A stretch of DNA of 64,000 nucleotides, taken from positions 515,107 through 579,106 of the forward strand of contig DEJG01000019.1 of NCBI GenBank assembly GCA_002353295.1, written 5' to 3'. Source of the DNA: Prevotella sp. UBA2754. GTDB lineage: Bacteria > Bacteroidota > Bacteroidia > Bacteroidales > Bacteroidaceae. Shown in pieces: positions 50,815-59,713 of the stretch; position 1 is the stretch's first letter; every line of letters starts with the position of its first letter. The notes below the pieces were generated by a model. It was not told where the DNA came from, did not search any database, and was given only the letters and a program-made list of their open reading frames with translations. The translations under genes were made by a program, and so were the position numbers.

Positions 50815-52236
50815 ATGGATATCAACTCGCAGGAACACATCAAAGCAATTGCTCCCGATGTAGCCAAATCCTATCAGTTGGGTAAGGAGCAGAAATACGA
50901 TGAAGCGTATCAAACCCTTTTGCCTCTATTTGAAGCAAAAGAGGTACCATCATATTTTGAGGAACCCTGTGGGTGGACAATCTATCGCTATCTGAAGAAT
51001 AACGAGAGTAAATTATCTTCAAGAGAGATCAGGAAGGCATTGTCTTACTATCTGGCGTTTGCATCGTGTAAGCCAAGCAAATTGCATTCGTGTATCATGA
51101 TTCAGGCTGCAAACCTGGAGAAGAAGCATGAGAATGACTTCAGATTCATTGAGTTCTGCCGGATGTGGAAACTGGAGAGCTTGCGGGATGAAGATTTTGT
51201 TTCAGAGAAAGTAACTACTGAAAACGGGAAGTCCATCGAATTTCAGTCCTTGGCTGAAAATGTAGCTACCCGTCTCTATAAAGAACTGAAGAAGCGTCAT
51301 ACAGAAGAATTCGTCAATGAACTCTTCCCATTCTTTGAGACCGTCAATAAAAAATGTCCTAATAACAGATTCATTGGCATGTATATCGCCCAATTGTATT
51401 ACTGGCAGGGCGATACATGCAGAGCCATTACTGAATACAAAGCACTTCTCCGTACGACACCAGAGTGGTTTATATGGAAGAACCTTGGTGACATCTGTGG
51501 GGACAACGAAATCCGTATCTCATTATATTGCAAGGCAATGACCATGATGGGAAAGGAAGAGTACATTGGCGAACTGCGATTAGGATTGGCTAATCTGCTG
51601 CTGGACACTAATAAGGAACAGGCTGCTTACGAGATTGAGCAGTACATGAAGACGTACAAAGACAACGGATGGAAGATAGCCGGTGATGTCTATTTGCTTC
51701 AGAATAAACTGTTGGGTGTCACTCCATCTGCACAAGCGAAACAGTTTTATCGGAACAATATCGAGAAGGCAGAGGAATTTGCCTATTTCGACATTCCTAC
51801 TGTGGAACTGACCTATACAGGTGTTGAGACCAATCATGCAGGGAAAGAAAGGACCAGCCTCGTCAACAAACAGAAGAAGATCTTTGTTCGTACCTCCCTC
51901 ATGCCTCTTCTGAGGAAGGCATCTATCGGTGATGTCTTTCAGGTAAGAGTCTATGACTACAACAAGCGTAAGATTGTGCTGACAATTCATCCGACGGATA
52001 AGAAAGACTGTCAGATGGGGGGCAACAAGAAGCAGCATGTTAATGATACAGATGTTTGTACCATCAGCGGCAAGGTATCTGTTCCTGCCCATGGAAATTT
52101 CTGCTTTATTGACCATCAATATTATGTGCCAGAGAAACTGACCAAGAGCAACAGCCTAAAGGAAGGTGATATCGTTAAGGCAAAAGCCAAGAAAATGCCA
52201 GATGGAAGATGGCGAGTTGTTTCAATTATAAAATGA
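50815..52236 (+). CDS. TPR protein with C-terminal cold-shock/OB-like domain
   Basis: 473 aa, no named family recognised. Residues about 15-310 are helical repeats of TPR character ('LGKEQKYDEAYQTLLPLF', 'CPNNRFIGMYIAQLYYWQGDTCRAITEYKALL'). After a linker, the last 60 residues look like an OB/cold-shock fold ('VCTISGKVSVPAHGNFCFIDHQYYVPEKL...EGDIVKAKAKKMPDGRWRVVSI'), suggesting RNA or ssDNA binding. Sandwiched without gaps between the WYL regulator and the helicase, it is likely the helicase partner. Confidence 0.72.
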   Translation: MDINSQEHIKAIAPDVAKSYQLGKEQKYDEAYQTLLPLFEAKEVPSYFEEPCGWTIYRYLKNNESKLSSREIRKALSYYLAFASCKPSKLHSCIMIQAANLEKKHENDFRFIEFCRMWKLESLRDEDFVSEKVTTENGKSIEFQSLAENVATRLYKELKKRHTEEFVNELFPFFETVNKKCPNNRFIGMYIAQLYYWQGDTCRAITEYKALLRTTPEWFIWKNLGDICGDNEIRISLYCKAMTMMGKEEYIGELRLGLANLLLDTNKEQAAYEIEQYMKTYKDNGWKIAGDVYLLQNKLLGVTPSAQAKQFYRNNIEKAEEFAYFDIPTVELTYTGVETNHAGKERTSLVNKQKKIFVRTSLMPLLRKASIGDVFQVRVYDYNKRKIVLTIHPTDKKDCQMGGNKKQHVNDTDVCTISGKVSVPAHGNFCFIDHQYYVPEKLTKSNSLKEGDIVKAKAKKMPDGRWRVVSIIK

Positions 52237-54272
52237 AGTGCAGTATGACTTTGACAAGACAGCAACAACAAGCATTAGACTCTATTAAGGAGTTTCTAAT
52301 AAATGACGTAACCGTCTTTATCCTCAAAGGATACGCTGGTACGGGTAAGACAACGATGATTAGTCATATCATAAATGAGGTGGCTAACCTGGATAAGGTT
52401 CCTATCCTAATGGCTCCGACAGGCAGGGCAGCAAGGGTTCTCAGTTCAAAGACAGGAAGGGAAGCTAATACGATACATCGTTGTATTTACGAACTGGACA
52501 CAATCGAAACCCAAGAAGAATCTGATGACATTCGCTATATCTTCCCTTTGAAAGATGCAGAGGATACGGCAAAAGACCGCATCTGTATTGTTGACGAGTC
52601 TTCAATGATAGGGACACGTGAAGTGCATAACGAACTCTTTGAGTTTGGAACAGGCAGTCTTCTTAATGACCTGCTCACTTTTGTTGCACCACATCGGGGT
52701 GGAAAGGTTATTTTTATCGGAGACCCTATGCAGTTGCCTCCTGTTGGTGATAATGCATCAAATGCTTTGGATGAACAATTCTTCAACGACAACAAGATAA
52801 AGGTAATGGTGGGTGAACTAACCGATGTTGTACGCCAGAACCAAGATAGTGCCATCCTTGGTAACGCCATGAAAGTTCGGGCTCTTTTGGAGTCATCACA
52901 TCGAAACAATCTTGTATTTGACAGAAAAGAAAACGAGGTTGTTGATATTGAAGGGTATAATATGCCCAAGCAACTGCTCAATATTTACCCCAAACCAGAG
53001 ATCGGGCAGTCTGTCATTATTACCTTCAGTAATCGTCAGGCCAGAGATTACAATTATGCAGTCCGTGAAATTCTCTATCCAGGTGAGAAGCAGATAGTGA
53101 TTGGTGACATCCTTCAAGTTGTCAGCAATAATTACGGATTGGATGTCATGAATGGCGATTTCGTCAAGATAACTGATATAAGCGGTGAGATAGAATACCA
53201 AAGTGCTCCTGTTTACGTAACTGTAAACAGAGAAAGGGTTAGACAGAACGTCACACTGGCATTCCGGAATGTACGTATCATGTTGGACGACGGAAGAGAG
53301 AAAAACTGCAAGATAATCGAAAGCATGCTTGATGATGCTGATGCCAACCTGACATTTATTCAAATACAGGCTCTCTATATCAACTTCTGCATGCGTCATC
53401 AAGGACTAAAAAGAAATTCTCAGGTATTTAAGGAATTGCTTAAACATGATCCTTATTACAATGCACTACGTGTGAAATTTGGTTATGCAATTACGGGGCA
53501 TAAATCACAAGGTGGAGAATGGCATACGGTATTTGTGGACTATACAGGAAGGACGGGGTTGGCTAATGATTCCCTTCGTTGGACTTACACCGTTACTACG
53601 CGGGCAAGCCATACTCTCTTTGGGTGCAATATGCCAAATGTTACTCCGATGTCAAAGTTACGAGTGGCACCCATCATTAAAGCTGTTAAACCACGCGAAG
53701 AGTATCTGTCATTCACGGATGTTCCAGAAACCCCATATCACCATATTGATGCACCTAATAATTTGAAGGCCAAATATTGGGCTGTATCTGACAAGCTAAG
53801 AAGTGCTGGTTGTGTAGTGAAAAGTGTCGAAAGTAAGCAATACTGCGAATGGTATCGCATAGAAGATAACCAAAAACAAAGTCACTTGGTGCAATGCTAC
53901 TACAACAAAGCGGGTTTGTTCACCAGATATATGGCTGGTGATAACATTGACGGGATTGTTCAAATTCTCTCGTTGATACATGTTAACTTGACACCCTTAT
54001 GCTCATTCAGGTACACACCATCGAGTAAAGTTTTAGGAATCCTATATAATAATGTAGAGTCCATTTGTTCTGATTTGGACGTGAAGATTACCAACATCGT
54101 AGAACATCTTCCCAACTATTGCGTATACTACTATCTGCAAGGGACAGGGAATTATTCGTGCATACAATTTTTTATAACTAAGGATGGATTCATCAGCTAT
54201 GCCCAACCATTCTCTGATATGGGAACTGACGATGATGTCTTAAAAAAGGTGCTTGAAAAACTATGCCCCTGA
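52233..54272 (+). CDS. RecD/Pif1-like SF1 helicase with extra C-terminal domain
   Basis: 679 aa from the ATG at 52233, overlapping the previous stop (ATGA). SF1B helicase: Walker A 'GYAGTGKTT' (33-41), 'MAPTGRAARVL' (motif Ia), 'ICIVDESSMIG' (motif II), 'FIGDPMQLPPVG' (motif III), 'GYAITGHKSQGGEWHTVFVD' (motif V region) and 'TYTVTTRASHTL' (motif VI). The last about 175 residues have no helicase motifs and may be a target-recognition module. Third gene of the WYL-TPR-helicase operon. Confidence 0.88.
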   Translation: MKCSMTLTRQQQQALDSIKEFLINDVTVFILKGYAGTGKTTMISHIINEVANLDKVPILMAPTGRAARVLSSKTGREANTIHRCIYELDTIETQEESDDIRYIFPLKDAEDTAKDRICIVDESSMIGTREVHNELFEFGTGSLLNDLLTFVAPHRGGKVIFIGDPMQLPPVGDNASNALDEQFFNDNKIKVMVGELTDVVRQNQDSAILGNAMKVRALLESSHRNNLVFDRKENEVVDIEGYNMPKQLLNIYPKPEIGQSVIITFSNRQARDYNYAVREILYPGEKQIVIGDILQVVSNNYGLDVMNGDFVKITDISGEIEYQSAPVYVTVNRERVRQNVTLAFRNVRIMLDDGREKNCKIIESMLDDADANLTFIQIQALYINFCMRHQGLKRNSQVFKELLKHDPYYNALRVKFGYAITGHKSQGGEWHTVFVDYTGRTGLANDSLRWTYTVTTRASHTLFGCNMPNVTPMSKLRVAPIIKAVKPREEYLSFTDVPETPYHHIDAPNNLKAKYWAVSDKLRSAGCVVKSVESKQYCEWYRIEDNQKQSHLVQCYYNKAGLFTRYMAGDNIDGIVQILSLIHVNLTPLCSFRYTPSSKVLGILYNNVESICSDLDVKITNIVEHLPNYCVYYYLQGTGNYSCIQFFITKDGFISYAQPFSDMGTDDDVLKKVLEKLCP

Positions 54273-54287
54273 AGATATTTTCGTTTG

Positions 54288-54321
54288 CGAACGTAGTGTT
54301 CGCAATAGAGCAGTATCTTTG
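54288..54321 (+). promoter_or_regulatory. Operator 2 and promoter of the 261-aa gene
   Basis: CGAAC-GTAGT-GTTCG (54288-54302), extended to 8-bp arms TTGCGAAC / GTTCGCAA, 11 bp, then TATCTTTG (54314-54321). The strongest of the five sites. Confidence 0.82.
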
Positions 54322-54347
54322 CATCGTGATTAAGAAACAAATGAGAT

Positions 54348-55133
54348 ATGGCAAATAGAAAGACCACCCAGTATTGGGAAGAAAACAAACCAGTTTATCC
54401 GCTATGCCTGTGTTATTCACAGGACAAAGGCCTCTATATAAAGAGGTTCACGGAAAACGAGGATTCTAAAGAATTGCTGTACCGCCCTCAAGGATATGTT
54501 GGGTTTGTCAATGATAGGCTTACAATTCCCGAGCAAGAGGTAGAGATTGAGATCCAGTCCAATTTCGGCTATAGTAGTGCTTCATATCTTCGAGCCACAT
54601 TCAAAAGGGGGAATCAATATGTCCTTGATTTTGACCTCTCAGAACTGTACATTTTGAATAACTGTAGCGTCAAGACTTTCGATGTTCCTTTGTATGATTG
54701 GGACAGATTGTTTTCCAAATTAGTCGAGGCATATAAGGAATCATCTATAAAGGCTTATACAACACCATCGATTGCCTATTTGGAAGAAATGAGTGCTATG
54801 CTTGACAAGAACGAAATAGTAATCAAGGGTAATCTTGAAGAAAAGAATTCAACCCAATGGAAAGGCGACTTCTTAATTGAACTATTCTCTGGTAAGAAAA
54901 TTAGGGATTTATTGAGAGGATTAGAAATCGCAGGTACTTCTGACCAGATAGTAGTAAAGCATACTCTCAGTCTTTGCACGAAATACATTCGCAAGGTAAA
55001 GTTGTTAGATTTGGATTTCAGCGATTCACGTGTCTTACAGATTTCTGAAACTATGATGCACATTCATAAGTTCATGTGTGAAAACAAAGCCGGAACAGAG
55101 TATCTACGCATGATATTAGATAAAGAAGTATAA
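54348..55133 (+). CDS. Island protein of unknown function (261 aa)
   Basis: No family recognised. N-terminal half is beta-rich ('YIKRFTENEDSKELLYRPQGYVGFV', 'VEIEIQSNFGYSSASYLRATFKRGNQYVLDFDLSELY'), C-terminal half helical. No signal peptide or membrane helix, so cytoplasmic. It has its own promoter with the shared operator and no co-transcribed partner before the next operator at 55147. Being under the same control as the retron and the WYL operon suggests a role in the same response. Confidence 0.65.
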   Translation: MANRKTTQYWEENKPVYPLCLCYSQDKGLYIKRFTENEDSKELLYRPQGYVGFVNDRLTIPEQEVEIEIQSNFGYSSASYLRATFKRGNQYVLDFDLSELYILNNCSVKTFDVPLYDWDRLFSKLVEAYKESSIKAYTTPSIAYLEEMSAMLDKNEIVIKGNLEEKNSTQWKGDFLIELFSGKKIRDLLRGLEIAGTSDQIVVKHTLSLCTKYIRKVKLLDLDFSDSRVLQISETMMHIHKFMCENKAGTEYLRMILDKEV

Positions 55134-55146
55134 AAAGTTATCACAA

Positions 55147-55180
55147 CGAACATACATTTCGTTATTAATTCGTAAATTTG
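55147..55180 (+). promoter_or_regulatory. Operator 3 and promoter of the 189-aa gene
   Basis: CGAAC-ATACA-TTTCG (55147-55161; one base off the perfect palindrome), 11 bp, TAAATTTG (55173-55180), ATG at 55203. Confidence 0.72.
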
Positions 55181-55202
55181 CATCAATAAATAAAAAGTAG
55201 TT

Positions 55203-55772
55203 ATGATTGAACTGAACGAAAAAGCTAGCAATTATGCAGAAGAGAATGTTTTCAACGTTCTAAAGGAAGCATTTGCAAAAGTATATGCAGATGGGTATCG
55301 CGACGGGTATAAGGATTGTCAGAATCATAATTCCGTAAATCTTCGTATCAGTAATACTGAATACGTTGATCTAGGATTGCCAAGTGGTACATTGTGGTCT
55401 GCTGACTACGAAAAAGACGTGAATGATACAATATTCGAGCCATATCAATTGGCCAGTTCTAAATCTATACCGACCAGGGCGCAATGGAATGAATTGAGAA
55501 GGTGTGCTAAGTGGGAGTTTGTTGGAAAAGATGATAAACTTGAAGTCGTAAAATGTACAGGCCCAAACGGTAATGTAATCCTATTCCACCCAATGGGAGG
55601 TATAAATTTTACTAAAAAAGTACGGTCAGGTAGAGTCTTATTCTGGGTAAATAGTACGGCAATAAAGAATTGTGCTGTTCATCTTTGGAAGTATGATGGC
55701 GAAGGGCATCAAAACGCTGACAGTCAGGATTCCGATTTAAAGTTGCCAATTCGCCTCGTAAAAAATAAATAG
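55203..55772 (+). CDS. Cytoplasmic protein with a 'VDLGLPSGTLW' domain (189 aa)
   Basis: Short helical N-terminus ('EENVFNVLKEAFAKVYADGYRDGYKDC') and a domain starting 'EYVDLGLPSGTLWSADYEK', a pattern common in Bacteroidota and Fibrobacter proteins, where it usually begins a C-type-lectin-like fold with conserved 'PTRAQWNELRRCAKWEF' and a late 'GRVLFWVNS'. Most such proteins are exported; this one has no signal peptide. Likely a binding module of unknown ligand. Confidence 0.65.
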   Translation: MIELNEKASNYAEENVFNVLKEAFAKVYADGYRDGYKDCQNHNSVNLRISNTEYVDLGLPSGTLWSADYEKDVNDTIFEPYQLASSKSIPTRAQWNELRRCAKWEFVGKDDKLEVVKCTGPNGNVILFHPMGGINFTKKVRSGRVLFWVNSTAIKNCAVHLWKYDGEGHQNADSQDSDLKLPIRLVKNK

Positions 55773-55781
55773 GTTTGATAA

Positions 55782-55815
55782 CGAACATAGATTTCGGATT
55801 TAATTCGTATCTTTG
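55782..55815 (+). promoter_or_regulatory. Operator 4 and promoter of the retron
   Basis: CGAAC-ATAGA-TTTCG (55782-55796), 11 bp, TATCTTTG (55808-55815). Transcription would start near 55821, about 10 bases before the a1 segment of the ncRNA. Confidence 0.78.
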
Positions 55816-55831
55816 TATCGTATTAAAAAAC

Positions 55832-56122
55832 AAGCGGTCTTTGATAAGTCTGGAAACTGAAATGGTATTTTGAATTTCGTCTTGCGTTACGCAAGTACTG
55901 TTCTCTCGGGAGTAGATTCGCAAGATGTCTTCAGTCTCCTTGGAGTTCTGGAGAGAAACAATGTTAGAGCGTTAATGTTTAGTACGTTGTACATTGTTGT
56001 TGTTTTATGAGTTATATTATTATGACTTATTCTTATTCCGAATAGCATACTTATGCTATATCTCGATTTATACTTATACAAAGAAAAGACATTTCAGCGA
56101 AAAGACGAGTCGGAGACCGCTT
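55832..56122 (+). ncRNA. Retron msr-msd non-coding RNA (candidate)
   Basis: Sits in the 369-bp gap between a promoter and the retron reverse transcriptase gene. Ends are complementary as in retrons: a1 AAGCGGTCT (55832-55840) with a2 AGACCGCTT (56114-56122), extended by TTGATAAGTC (55841-55850) against GACGAGTCGG (56104-56113), mostly paired with G.U wobbles. Inside: CTTGCG-TTA-CGCAAG (55881-55895); TGTTCTCTC (55899-55907) with GAGAGAAACA (55951-55960) enclosing CTCC-TT-GGAG (55936-55945); then AT-rich msd-like hairpins ATGAGTTAT/ATGACTTAT (56007-56030) and ATAGCATA-CT-TATGCTAT (56042-56059). The branching G and exact msd ends cannot be fixed by eye. Confidence 0.75.
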
Positions 56123-56141
56123 CTTAATAAAACAAAGTGAA

Positions 56142-57587
56142 ATGGATAGAAGACAGATAGCACAACAGGCATCACAGCTCAAAGACAAGGGAGATCTCTT
56201 GAATCTACTCAACCAAATCAAAAAGGCTGAGATAGAGGACATGGGCTTTGATTCTTCCATGTATCATCCATTCACAGAAAAACAATTAAACTTTTATTGC
56301 AACCCCAATCACACATTTCACAGGTATCGTCAGTTTAAGATAAAGAAAAAGTCAGGTGGCACTAGACAAATTACCACACCAAGGACGCAGAGTTTTATGA
56401 TGATGCTTTCTGCTGTTAATCAATTGTTCCGTTCAATGTATACCCCATCAGAATATGCAATGGGATTTACGGACGGACGTTCTGTGGTAACTAATGCTTC
56501 AGTGCACCTTGGTATGGACTATATCTTGAATATAGATGTGAAAGACTTTTTCCCGAGTATTTACAAAAAAAGAGTATATAAAAGGCTTATGGTTCCGCCA
56601 TTCAATTTCAATCAGCGTGTTGCTATTTTATTGGCAGGTCTGTGTTGCATGAAAGAGAGTCGGGTGGACGAGAATGGTAATAAGGAAGATGTTTTTGTTT
56701 TGCCCCAGGGAGCACCAACTTCGCCAATCATCACAAACATGATTTGTGACAAACTTGATTATTATTTGAGTAGATTGGCAAAACGTTTTAACATGAACTA
56801 TACACGTTATGCTGATGACATCACTTTCTCTTCTATGCGTTATGTATATAGTAAGAAGGGGAAGTTCATGCTGGAACTCGAGCGTATCATCAAGAAACAG
56901 GGATTCACGATTAATGAAACAAAGACCCGACTGCAAAAAAAAGGCGATAGGCAGGAGGTTACAGGTATTATAGTCAGTGATAAACTGAATGTGACACAAA
57001 AGTATGTTCGTGACATTCGTAATATCCTCTATATGTGGGATAGATACGGTTATAATGTTGCTTATGGTAAGTTCTTCCCCAAATACAAAGAAGAAAAGGG
57101 ACATGTCAAGAAAGGGAATCCCGATCTTATTAATGTCATTGACGGAAAACTTATGTACCTGAAGATGGTGAAAGGTGCTGATGATCCTGTTTATGTAAAA
57201 CTTCATGCGAAGTTCCAAAAGTTAGCAGACAAAGATGCCATCTTTGAAAAGACCAACTCAAAGGGAGTAACGTATCTTGAAACAATTGGCATAACAGAAT
57301 TTGAGAAGAAGAATTCTACGACGGTTACCTTTGCCATCAGTGAGAAAGGTAAGCACTATGCCTATTTCATGCTCAATGACAAAAAGATGCTGGTGACAGT
57401 CAACAAGACACTTACGATTGAAGAAGAACAGAACAAAGAGGTCCTTGCAATATCTTCATGCCGTGGAAAAGACGAGAAACCTTTCTGGCTTATACACCGG
57501 AAAGATAAAGTGATGGTTCCTCCACCTCCAGCTATTGATGTGGATGAACTAAATGCAGAATTAGATTCACTACTAAACACATGTTGA
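56142..57587 (+). CDS. Retron reverse transcriptase with C-terminal extension
   Basis: 481 aa. RT motifs: 'YRQFKIKKKSGGTRQITTP' (about 62-80), 'NIDVKDFFPSI' (130-140, first catalytic Asp), 'VLPQGAPTSPIITN' (186-199) and 'TRYADDITFS' (221-230). Retron-specific marks: N118-A-S-V-H122 (the NAxxH of region X) and V273-T-G (region Y). These separate it from group II intron and DGR enzymes. The thumb ends near residue 362; about 115 further residues form an extra domain with unknown function, ending in a Pro-rich stretch. Starts 19 bp after a2 and is 1 bp from the next gene. Confidence 0.92.
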   Translation: MDRRQIAQQASQLKDKGDLLNLLNQIKKAEIEDMGFDSSMYHPFTEKQLNFYCNPNHTFHRYRQFKIKKKSGGTRQITTPRTQSFMMMLSAVNQLFRSMYTPSEYAMGFTDGRSVVTNASVHLGMDYILNIDVKDFFPSIYKKRVYKRLMVPPFNFNQRVAILLAGLCCMKESRVDENGNKEDVFVLPQGAPTSPIITNMICDKLDYYLSRLAKRFNMNYTRYADDITFSSMRYVYSKKGKFMLELERIIKKQGFTINETKTRLQKKGDRQEVTGIIVSDKLNVTQKYVRDIRNILYMWDRYGYNVAYGKFFPKYKEEKGHVKKGNPDLINVIDGKLMYLKMVKGADDPVYVKLHAKFQKLADKDAIFEKTNSKGVTYLETIGITEFEKKNSTTVTFAISEKGKHYAYFMLNDKKMLVTVNKTLTIEEEQNKEVLAISSCRGKDEKPFWLIHRKDKVMVPPPPAIDVDELNAELDSLLNTC

Positions 57588-57588
57588 T

Positions 57589-58518
57589 ATGGAAGAAAAC
57601 AAAAAAGCTGCCATAGAGAAGATATACTTGTTGACTAAGCAAGATGCAGAGTTCGACGAGGAATTGCGAAAGAAGCTAGGAATAACCTCTTCCGCAAGTT
57701 CTGTTATTATTGACGATGAGCGATTGAGCCAAATTTATGAATATTGTATTGAAAAGATAATTCGCAAACAGGCAGAAGAGTTTTACACGGACTTTCCTCT
57801 TAACGATATTATTCCTAGTTTAATAGATGATTATGCCAGAATGGAAACTTTTCACAGAAAGGACAATTTTGGTGACTTCTGTCTCGCTCTTTATCAACAA
57901 ATTGAATGCATGACTAATAAATTGTGTGAATCTTCTATTTTGTCTGAGATTACTGACAAGATGTGGGGATATGAAGCATATGTTAAGAGTGCAGAAAGTG
58001 GAAAGGAAATCGACATAAGAGAACGTATAGGAACATATAGAATTGCAGATTTACTTTTTCCAGGCGAGAACAATAAAACAAGAGTTTTGAATGCTGTTGA
58101 AAAACCGAAGATATCACTTCAAAACCAATATGCTTATGACAAAATAAAAATAATTGTTTATTTCTATGGGTATGGTGCGAAGATGAAAAGTAGTGACTAT
58201 GATGGATTCCGTGAAATAACGGGATTACTATATGATATATATCAGTGTAGGAACATGAATCACCGTGGGAATACGCCTACACCTTGGGAAAAGGAAACGT
58301 CGAAAAGGGTAGAGTTATTGAAATCGTTCTATTATTTCAAGTTTCTTGGTGTATTAGCTCAGTATGTCGACATGATCAAATCAGGAATAAGAATAATACC
58401 AGATATAGCCAATTATGCTAAAACGCTTTCAAAGCGTAAAGTCGAAATGTCAGGTCCAAAAATTGTTGGGAAAATGGATGTCGCTGAGTTGGATAGATTA
58501 ACAAAGAAAAAGAAATAA
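57589..58518 (+). CDS. Retron-associated protein, possibly HEPN-like (309 aa)
   Basis: No family recognised with confidence. All-helical, charged. Around residue 221 it has 'YQCRNMNHRGN' (R-N-x-x-H), similar in style to the catalytic or conserved motif of HEPN/abortive-infection domains, though the R to H spacing (three residues) is shorter than the usual four to six. Located 1 bp after the RT stop and 7 bp before the PLD gene, so it is a fixed part of the retron operon and a candidate toxin or adaptor. Confidence 0.6.
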   Translation: MEENKKAAIEKIYLLTKQDAEFDEELRKKLGITSSASSVIIDDERLSQIYEYCIEKIIRKQAEEFYTDFPLNDIIPSLIDDYARMETFHRKDNFGDFCLALYQQIECMTNKLCESSILSEITDKMWGYEAYVKSAESGKEIDIRERIGTYRIADLLFPGENNKTRVLNAVEKPKISLQNQYAYDKIKIIVYFYGYGAKMKSSDYDGFREITGLLYDIYQCRNMNHRGNTPTPWEKETSKRVELLKSFYYFKFLGVLAQYVDMIKSGIRIIPDIANYAKTLSKRKVEMSGPKIVGKMDVAELDRLTKKKK

Positions 58519-58525
58519 ATGACCT

Positions 58526-59713
58526 ATGACACAAGTATATTTTGAAAATATTGAAAGAGTCATTTCTTCAATATTGGCTTCGTCACATAATTCAATCCGA
58601 ATAGCTGTTGCATGGTTTACAAATCAAGTTCTTTGTGATTGTCTTTTAGAAGCACTTAAAAGCAATCAGGAAGTAAAAATCATACTATTAGACGATATCC
58701 TCAACAGAAACGAATTTGGTCTTGACTTTGGTAAACTTGCAAAATCAGGAGCTGATATACGTTTTGCAAATTCCACTCCAGGAACCATGCACAACAAATT
58801 CTGCATAATAGACAATTTAGTCATCACAGGCTCGTATAATTGGACATACAATGCTAATAGGAACAATGAGAATATTCTTGTGACAGATGAAGGGAGTATT
58901 ATAAAGGCATATAGAGAGGAATTCGAAAGATTATTTGATGATGCTACACCTATTCCACAACCATACGAGCACCTTAAGTGGACAGATGTTAAAGAGGGCG
59001 ATTTCTCTGAACTTCGAAGAAACATATTTAGGGATATTATAGCAAAGAATGATGAAAACCGAGAACTTAAACGTGCGAAGCTCTTAAATCTTGACCACGC
59101 ATATAAAAGTGGAGACTTTAACGAGTTAGACAAAGTCAGTTCACTTCCCATTACAGGAAAGATGAGAACAATTACAGAGGTACTAACAGACAGAAATCGT
59201 GACTATGAATTCAAATTGTGGGAAGAGAATACTGCAGGAAAGCCTTTGGATAATGTAGAAGGCTATGTTCGTGTGGAGAAATGGTTCTTCATTCCATTAG
59301 AAATAAAGGAAGACAAATACCATCAATTATGTATTGAAGGATCTTTGAAGGTATATTGTTCAAAAGATGACATTTGGTCAAGGGGACTAAAACTTAAAGT
59401 CTATGATATAAAATTTATAGAGGTTATTAAGACATATTGGGGCACAAGTACTACCGGTGATTATAAATTAATCCCAGCTAAAATTCTAACAATTGAAGGT
59501 GCCAAACTATTTTTCTATCATTTCTCTACACCACTATACAATAAAAGCCAATCTCGAACATGGAAAAGCACTGAGCCAAGAATAATACCTTCTATTAATA
59601 TTTTTGGAATTGTCAAAGAATCCGATGGCAATATTTTGACATTCTACGAAGGGTGGGATCCACAAAAAAGAGGAGAAAAAATAATGAAAGAGTTTTTTGT
59701 AAAGGAGTTATAA
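58526..59713 (+). CDS. PLD-family nuclease, candidate retron effector
   Basis: 395 aa. N-terminal single HKD motif: H89-x-K91-x4-D96 followed by G102-S-x-N105 and E115 ('MHNKFCIIDNLVITGSYNWTYNANRNNEN'). One HKD per chain means it must dimerise, as in the Nuc/BfiI type. The C-terminal two thirds (about 150-395) are mixed alpha/beta with no named domain, including 'KWFFIPLEIKEDKYHQLCI'. Last gene of the retron operon, followed by a strong terminator. Could cut DNA, RNA or lipid; nuclease is the best guess. Confidence 0.82.
   Translation: MTQVYFENIERVISSILASSHNSIRIAVAWFTNQVLCDCLLEALKSNQEVKIILLDDILNRNEFGLDFGKLAKSGADIRFANSTPGTMHNKFCIIDNLVITGSYNWTYNANRNNENILVTDEGSIIKAYREEFERLFDDATPIPQPYEHLKWTDVKEGDFSELRRNIFRDIIAKNDENRELKRAKLLNLDHAYKSGDFNELDKVSSLPITGKMRTITEVLTDRNRDYEFKLWEENTAGKPLDNVEGYVRVEKWFFIPLEIKEDKYHQLCIEGSLKVYCSKDDIWSRGLKLKVYDIKFIEVIKTYWGTSTTGDYKLIPAKILTIEGAKLFFYHFSTPLYNKSQSRTWKSTEPRIIPSINIFGIVKESDGNILTFYEGWDPQKRGEKIMKEFFVKEL

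Noticed and set aside
55203..57587. Diversity-generating retroelement (RT plus repeated segment plus lectin-like gene)
   Set aside because: The RT has retron marks (NAxxH, VTG), and the only repeat pair (49432/63842) is 53 bp with non-adenine mismatches, so there is no template/variable repeat signature.
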